Below, piece by piece: positions 42,865 to 47,421 of a stretch of DNA of 47,421 bases; position 1 is the first letter of the stretch; each line of letters opens with the position of its first letter. This DNA comes from Chlamydiota bacterium (lineage in GTDB: Bacteria; Chlamydiota; Chlamydiia; Chlamydiales; RGXB01). The stretch covers positions 1 to 47,421 of the forward strand of contig RGYU01000003.1 in the NCBI GenBank assembly GCA_010031885.1, given 5' to 3'. The notes below the pieces were generated by a model. That model did no database searches. It was not told the origin of the DNA and saw only the letters and a list, made by a program, of their open reading frames with translations. A program made the position numbers and the translations under genes.

Positions 42865-43953
42865 TTGGAGAGCGGCTCTATTCAAGCAAGAAAGGCCTCC
42901 AGAGAGGTTCAATCAAACCGTGAATATTTTAAAGATCGTGCAGCTACAATGATTACAATTTATCAAGGTGTATCAGGCATAGCAGGTGTCGCTGGTGTAA
43001 TTGCATTGATTGCAGGGGTTTTACTTAAAGATCCTTATATTCTCTCTATGGGGGTTGGTCTGATCTTTTTGGGAGGTGGGGGTGCGATTCTTGCGGGTAA
43101 GTACAGAGATTTGAAGTCTCATAATCAGATTTTTGATGATATGTTAGCTGAAAACAGCCGATTGAAAGGCCAGGTTGTCTTTTTTGAAAGCCAAAACAAA
43201 AATCTGGAACAATCGAACGTTCAATTGAAGGGTCAAGTGGGTGAATTGAGTAATAAGCTCGTGACCTTACAGCAGACAGTTCTTAGATTTGACCAAGAAA
43301 ATGATGAGCTACGTCAATCGAATGAACAGCTATCGGGGCAGATCTTAGATCTATCTGAAAAAGTACGCGAATTGCTTGAAAGTGTTCGTAAATTTAATGA
43401 CGAGAATGCAGAGCTTAAAAACTCAAATAGTGCTTTAAAAGGTCATGTGAGCGATCTTGAGACTATGAAAGGGAAGTTTGAGGTAAGTGTCGGGGAACTT
43501 GTCAAAAATGAACAGGCTTTTCGGATGATGAAAGAGCGATTTGAGGTGCTCCAAACCCAGTTTTCAACGGCACAAGAGAAAGAAATAGCTCATGATCTTG
43601 AGCGTCAAAAGATTGATCTTGTTCGTCAAGATCGTGAGGAGCAGATGCTCATAAGGGAAGAGGAGGGGATTCGCCAGCTTCAGCTTTTGGCTCAAAAAGA
43701 TGAAATTTTGTTGGCCCAAGAGGCTGAAATAGTCAAGGGAATGCAAATGCTGCAAGAAAAAGAGGTCATCTTAAAACAACAGGAGGAGAGGATCGTCCAA
43801 TCGCTGCAGTCTTTTGCAGTTGAGAGGGCAGATTTGATGCGCTTGAGGCAGCTTATTTCGAATTTGCGCCAGCAGCACCCTCAGGTGATTGCCCAGGTGG
43901 AGGGGGAGCTTGTTGTTTTTGTAGATATTCCAACAGATCCTCGATCTTATTAA
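42865..43953 (+). CDS. Inc-like membrane protein with long coiled coil
   Basis: A protein of about 362 aa as read from TTG 42865. Two hydrophobic segments (about 31-55 and 57-79), separated by a two- or three-residue turn, make the bilobed domain typical of chlamydial inclusion-membrane proteins. A long coiled coil (about 95-335) follows, with three tandem 35-residue repeats. The start is uncertain: the frame is open back to 42793 with coding-like sequence (EVASDQVASAAVGTDNNNDL) but no ATG/GTG, and the TTG lacks a ribosome binding site. It could be an IncA-like fusion or tether protein, by inference. The 3' end overlaps sulP by 101 bp. Confidence 0.7.
   Translation: MESGSIQARKASREVQSNREYFKDRAATMITIYQGVSGIAGVAGVIALIAGVLLKDPYILSMGVGLIFLGGGGAILAGKYRDLKSHNQIFDDMLAENSRLKGQVVFFESQNKNLEQSNVQLKGQVGELSNKLVTLQQTVLRFDQENDELRQSNEQLSGQILDLSEKVRELLESVRKFNDENAELKNSNSALKGHVSDLETMKGKFEVSVGELVKNEQAFRMMKERFEVLQTQFSTAQEKEIAHDLERQKIDLVRQDREEQMLIREEEGIRQLQLLAQKDEILLAQEAEIVKGMQMLQEKEVILKQQEERIVQSLQSFAVERADLMRLRQLISNLRQQHPQVIAQVEGELVVFVDIPTDPRSY
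43183..43497 (+). repeat. Three 105-bp (35-aa) coiled-coil repeats
   Basis: Residues 107-141, 142-176 and 177-211 of the Inc-like protein align as FESQNKNLEQSNVQLKGQ, FDQENDELRQSNEQLSGQ and FNDENAELKNSNSALKGH at their starts. Each unit is exactly five heptads, so the period preserves the coiled-coil register. Confidence 0.85.
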
Positions 43954-45577
43954 AAATATTCTCTTTGGGCAACACGTCCATCAAGGAAGATTCGATGATC
44001 GTTTCATAACATTCAGGATTGAGCTCTACTAAAAAAAGACGCCCTTTTTCTTTAGCGGTATCCTGTGCAAATCCAGATAAAAAGTGGATTGCGGTTCCAT
44101 CTATTGTAGGGATTTGGTTGAAGCGAAGGCATATGTCTTTTTTGAAGTGTCCCAACTCGTGAAAGGTGAGGTCGAATTTTGCATAAGCTCCAAAAAACAG
44201 GGCACCTTGAAATTCAAAAACATCCAGGTTTTTAGGGATTTTGAGAGACTTGATGCTGGTAGCATCAACGTCGAAACCTTTTGTATTTGTCGCTGTCAAA
44301 AATTCCCCTTCAAGTTTTTTTATGGAGGCAGCCTTAGACATACGATCAACGAAAAGGAAAGCGCTCATTAAAACTCCGACCTGAATAGCAGCAATCAAAT
44401 CAAGGAAAACAGTAATGCTAAAAGTCGTAACAAAGACTAAAAAATCAGCGCGAGTTGAGCGGTAAATATGGCCCCAGCTTTTCCATTCAGACATGTTATA
44501 GGCAACAAGCATCAAAACAGCAGCTAAAGATGCCATCGGAATATAAACCACAATATCTTTTAAAAATAAAACGATCAAAAATAGAAATATGGCGTGAGAT
44601 AATCCTGCTAGAGGGGTTCTGCCATCTGCACGGACATTTGCCGCGGTTCTTGCTATCGCACCTGATACAGGTATACCGCCAAAAAAGGGTGTGGTGATGT
44701 TTGCGATCCCTTGAGCTATGAGCTCAGTGTTGGATCGATGCCTTTCGCCGACCATACCATCAGCTACAAGAGCACAAAGTAGAGATTCTATTGCACAAAG
44801 CAAGGCAATAGTTAGAGCAGCTGGAAATAGCAGGGTAATAGTATCCAAACTAATGGGCAAAAGAGGAATATATTCAAGTGCTAACGAAAGGGTACCGTAG
44901 CGGGACTGAATAGTTTCAACAGGGAATTCAAAGTAATAGCTAATAAAAGTTACTAATATGAGTGCCACAAAAGGGGCTGGAAAATTCTTTTTAAGCAAGT
45001 TGATCAATTGGATGCACAGAATGGTTAGTGCTGCGATGATCACTGCAAAAAGGTTTACGGATTCTATATGTTGCCAAAAGGCAAGCATTTTGTCCGCAAA
45101 ATGGGGTGGAACAGCACCCATTTCAAGACCTAAAGAATCTTTAATTTGCGATGTGAAAATAATTACTGCGATTCCAGCGGTAAAACCTACAACTACAGGG
45201 CGAGAAATGAACCTCAACCAGGATCCCACACCACTAGCACCCATTAAAATAAGAAGTACACCCGCGATCATCGTCGCTTGCATCAAACCAACAAGACCAA
45301 ATTGTCTAAAAATATCGTAAATAATAACGATAAATGATCCTGTAGGGCCTGCAATTTGTACCGAGCTTCCACTGAAGAGAGAAACAATAAATCCCCCTAC
45401 GATCGCAGTCATTAGGCCAATAGCCGGTGTTACACCACTAGCGATACCGAATGCGATAGAAAGGGGTAGAGCAATGATCGCTACTAAAAGACCAGCAAAA
45501 AGATCTTTTGACAATTGTCCAAATGTATAACCTGTAAACGCAGTTACAACCATTGGATAAAAGCGATCTTTCAGCAT
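43853..45577 (-). CDS. SulP-family anion transporter
   Basis: A 574-aa SLC26/SulP transporter. About 10-14 membrane helices in the first 410 residues include ALPLSIAFGIASGVTPAIGL and SVQIAGPTGSFIVIIYDIF, both typical. A C-terminal STAS domain follows (about 425-555, with NLDVFEFQGALFFGAYAKFD). It likely moves sulfate, bicarbonate or a dicarboxylate. The end is Pro/Gly/Ala-rich. It starts 15 bp after bipA with GAGGAG upstream, so it is co-transcribed. Its last 101 bp overlap the opposing Inc-like gene. Confidence 0.93.
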   Translation of the reverse strand: MLKDRFYPMVVTAFTGYTFGQLSKDLFAGLLVAIIALPLSIAFGIASGVTPAIGLMTAIVGGFIVSLFSGSSVQIAGPTGSFIVIIYDIFRQFGLVGLMQATMIAGVLLILMGASGVGSWLRFISRPVVVGFTAGIAVIIFTSQIKDSLGLEMGAVPPHFADKMLAFWQHIESVNLFAVIIAALTILCIQLINLLKKNFPAPFVALILVTFISYYFEFPVETIQSRYGTLSLALEYIPLLPISLDTITLLFPAALTIALLCAIESLLCALVADGMVGERHRSNTELIAQGIANITTPFFGGIPVSGAIARTAANVRADGRTPLAGLSHAIFLFLIVLFLKDIVVYIPMASLAAVLMLVAYNMSEWKSWGHIYRSTRADFLVFVTTFSITVFLDLIAAIQVGVLMSAFLFVDRMSKAASIKKLEGEFLTATNTKGFDVDATSIKSLKIPKNLDVFEFQGALFFGAYAKFDLTFHELGHFKKDICLRFNQIPTIDGTAIHFLSGFAQDTAKEKGRLFLVELNPECYETIIESSLMDVLPKENIFNKIEDLLEYLQKQQAPPPPGQSPEGAAGANSK

Positions 45578-45592
45578 TGACTCCTCTCTGCT

Positions 45593-47410
45593 CTAAGGAG
45601 CGTTACGCCCCCTTCTTTTTCTCTCATTCTCGGTCAATTCCGCTTTACGCAGACGGATCGACTTTGGAGTGACTTCAATCAATTCATCCACCTCAATGAA
45701 ATCGATCGCCTGCTCTAGGTTCAAGATTCTCGGAGGTGTTAAAATAATATTTTCATCAGAACCTGAAGCGCGGACATTTGTCAACTGTTTTCCACGCACC
45801 GGATTGACTACGAGGTCGTTGTCCCGGTTGTGTTCTCCGATGACCATCCCCTCATAAATTTCTTGTCCTGGCTGAATGAACATGATTCCGCGGTCTTGTA
45901 GGGCAAAAATGGAGTATGCGGTAGCTTGCCCTGCAGAATTTGAGATCAGAACACCATTGTGACGCCCCTCAATCTCCCCTTTGTGTGGCTGGTAAGAGTG
46001 GAATAAAGAGGTGAGGATCCCTTTCCCCTTGGTCTGGGTCAAAAAGTCGCTTCTATAGCCCATCAAACCACGCATTGGCATCACAAACTCAATAGAGCTG
46101 ATTCCATGCTCGTTGGTAGAGAGATTCTGCATTTCTCCTTTTCGCTTGGAAAGGGTCTCAATAATTGAGCCAGAAAATTCTTCGGGAACTTCGATGAATA
46201 CCCGCTCAAACGGTTCAAAAATTTCCCCTTCAATTTTTTTGAGAACTACTACAGGTTTGGAAATAGAAAATTCGTAGCCCTCACGACGCATCGTTTCGAT
46301 CAATACCGAGAGGTGTAGCTCACCGCGTCCGCAAACTTCGATCGCATCATCTCCCGAATCGTTGATCTTATAGGAGATATTGGCCCTTTTTTCTTTTAAG
46401 AGGCGCTCGCGGATCTTGTTCATGGTTACGTGTTTCCCCTCTTTACCGACTAGCGGGCCAGAGTTGACCATGAATTTGACCGAAATTGTTGGTTCATCCA
46501 AGGGGATAGGGGGGAGGCGTTTAGAATTGTTTGGATCGCTTACGGTATCACCGATCATAGCGTTGGTCAAACCGCTCAAGCATATGATATCTCCGGTAGT
46601 ACCCTCTTGGAATTCGACTTTCTTGATCCCACGGTACCCCTCTACTTTTGTAATTTTGTAAAGTTCAGACTTGCCATTTTCACCCGAGAGGAGCACTTGC
46701 TGCCCCGGCTTGACTGAGCCGCTCAAAACACGACCGGTCACCTGACGTCCAAGGTAATCTGAATAGGACAAGGTACTTACCTGCATCAAAAAGAGCCCTT
46801 TTTCATCTCCCTCTGGGGCATCTACCGCATCCAAAATCATGTCGAAGAGGGGAGTCATGTCGACCTTTTCGTCATCCATTTCTTTGATTGCATATCCCCC
46901 AATACCTGACGCGTAAATGTGCTTAAAGTCTAGTTGCTCATCTGTAGCTCCAAGCTCAACAAATAAATCAAAAGTCAAATTCAACGCTCTGTCAACATTG
47001 GCATTTGGTTTATCAATTTTATTGATGACTAAGATTGGCTTGAGTCCCATTTTTAAGGACTTGCTCAACACAAATCGAGTTTGGGGCATCGGCCCCTCTT
47101 GAGCGTCCACAAGAAGAAGAACAGATTGAACCATCCCTAAAACCCGCTCCACTTCGCCGGAAAAGTCGGCATGTCCAGGGGTGTCAATGATGTTAATCAC
47201 GGTGTCTTTGTAAGGTAAGCTTGTATGCTTAGCGAAGATCGTGATTCCGCGCTCTTTTTCAAGGTCGTTGGAGTCCATCATCCGCTCGTCGGTCGCTTCA
47301 TTTTCCCTGAAGAGATTGGCTTGTTTGAGGAGTTGGTCGATGAGGGTGGTTTTCCCATGGTCGATGTGGGCAATGATCGCGATATTGCGAATGTTTTGGC
47401 GTTGAGTCAT
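45593..47410 (-). CDS. typA: Translational GTPase BipA/TypA
   Basis: A 605-aa GTPase of normal length. It has G1 AHIDHGKTTLID (14-25), a switch-I ERGITI segment, G3 DTPGHADFSGEVERV, G4 NKIDKP, EF-Tu-like domain II, and the BipA C-terminal domain (MRGLMGYRSDFLTQTKGKGI, GVLISNSAGQATAYS). It aids 50S assembly and growth under stress. The ATG at 47410 is 11 bp from the window end, so its promoter lies outside. Confidence 0.97.
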   Translation of the reverse strand: MTQRQNIRNIAIIAHIDHGKTTLIDQLLKQANLFRENEATDERMMDSNDLEKERGITIFAKHTSLPYKDTVINIIDTPGHADFSGEVERVLGMVQSVLLLVDAQEGPMPQTRFVLSKSLKMGLKPILVINKIDKPNANVDRALNLTFDLFVELGATDEQLDFKHIYASGIGGYAIKEMDDEKVDMTPLFDMILDAVDAPEGDEKGLFLMQVSTLSYSDYLGRQVTGRVLSGSVKPGQQVLLSGENGKSELYKITKVEGYRGIKKVEFQEGTTGDIICLSGLTNAMIGDTVSDPNNSKRLPPIPLDEPTISVKFMVNSGPLVGKEGKHVTMNKIRERLLKEKRANISYKINDSGDDAIEVCGRGELHLSVLIETMRREGYEFSISKPVVVLKKIEGEIFEPFERVFIEVPEEFSGSIIETLSKRKGEMQNLSTNEHGISSIEFVMPMRGLMGYRSDFLTQTKGKGILTSLFHSYQPHKGEIEGRHNGVLISNSAGQATAYSIFALQDRGIMFIQPGQEIYEGMVIGEHNRDNDLVVNPVRGKQLTNVRASGSDENIILTPPRILNLEQAIDFIEVDELIEVTPKSIRLRKAELTENERKRRGRNAP

Positions 47411-47421
47411 AGCTTTTCAAT

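Noticed and set aside
1-47421. CRISPR arrays, insertion sequences, prophage genes, tRNA or rRNA genes
   Set aside because: I looked for regularly spaced repeats, transposase or integrase motifs, tRNA cloverleaf features and rRNA blocks in the gaps and found none; all gaps are under 300 bp.

Overview
The window looks like chromosome of a member of the Chlamydiales outside the classical Chlamydiaceae (an environmental, amoeba- or arthropod-associated type). The main evidence is a protein closely resembling the chlamydial type III secretion chaperone Slc1 (28907-29446), the small basic protein found in Chlamydiae and Verrucomicrobia (5946-6098), an Inc-like bilobed-hydrophobic coiled-coil protein (42865-43953), and gene neighbourhoods that I recognise from memory in Chlamydia: rpmG-lolC-lolD, a tandem CBS-hemolysin pair followed by nifS and a PP2C phosphatase, glgX beside slc1, and dnaA beside yidC. 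DNA is AT-rich, genes are tightly packed, and no transposon, prophage, CRISPR array, tRNA or rRNA was seen.

Layout. 1-1682: a HEAT-repeat exported protein (cut by the window edge, TTG start) and maf. 1876-4062: an orphan protein and a DUF3604-like protein that has lost its metal ligands, converging on a bidirectional terminator. 4174-6283: a short operon (53-aa protein, small basic protein, ybeY, CBS hemolysin). 6412-14401: one ten-gene minus-strand operon, almost every gene overlapping the next: rpmG, lolC, lolD, mreD-like, inositol-phosphatase-like, folD, rnr, two DUF502 genes, holC. 14664-15368: a methyltransferase-like protein with a signal peptide. 15406-17733: tsaC, an FKBP isomerase and tsaD (t6A tRNA modification). 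17921-22296: stand-alone ddl, rhodanese, a tiny exported acidic protein, an FtsB-like divisome protein, two CBS hemolysins. 22313-28608: cysteine desulfurase, two exported hypotheticals, PP2C phosphatase, CAAX-type membrane protease, lipoprotein, glycogen debranching enzyme. 28907-34574: slc1, dnaA, yidC and a TPR gene that appears broken by a one-base deletion.

34812-42711 is the most notable block: a compact seven-gene operon for the complete classical (o-succinylbenzoate) menaquinone pathway, in the order ubiE/menG, menF, menD, menH, menB, menA and a menC-menE fusion gene, with a hotdog thioesterase (a likely DHNA-CoA hydrolase, MenI role) tail-to-tail at the end. Together these would carry chorismate to menaquinone apart from the polyprenyl diphosphate. 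Chlamydiaceae are generally described as using the futalosine route, so this is a lineage-level metabolic difference. 42865-47410 then holds the Inc-like protein, a SulP anion transporter and bipA/typA.

Nearly all coding sequence is assigned. Genes without a recognised function are the 135-aa orphan, the 53-aa protein, the two exported proteins at 23526-24476, the lipoprotein at 26145-26789 and the acidic peptide at 19307-19492. All family calls are by eye; no database search was possible.
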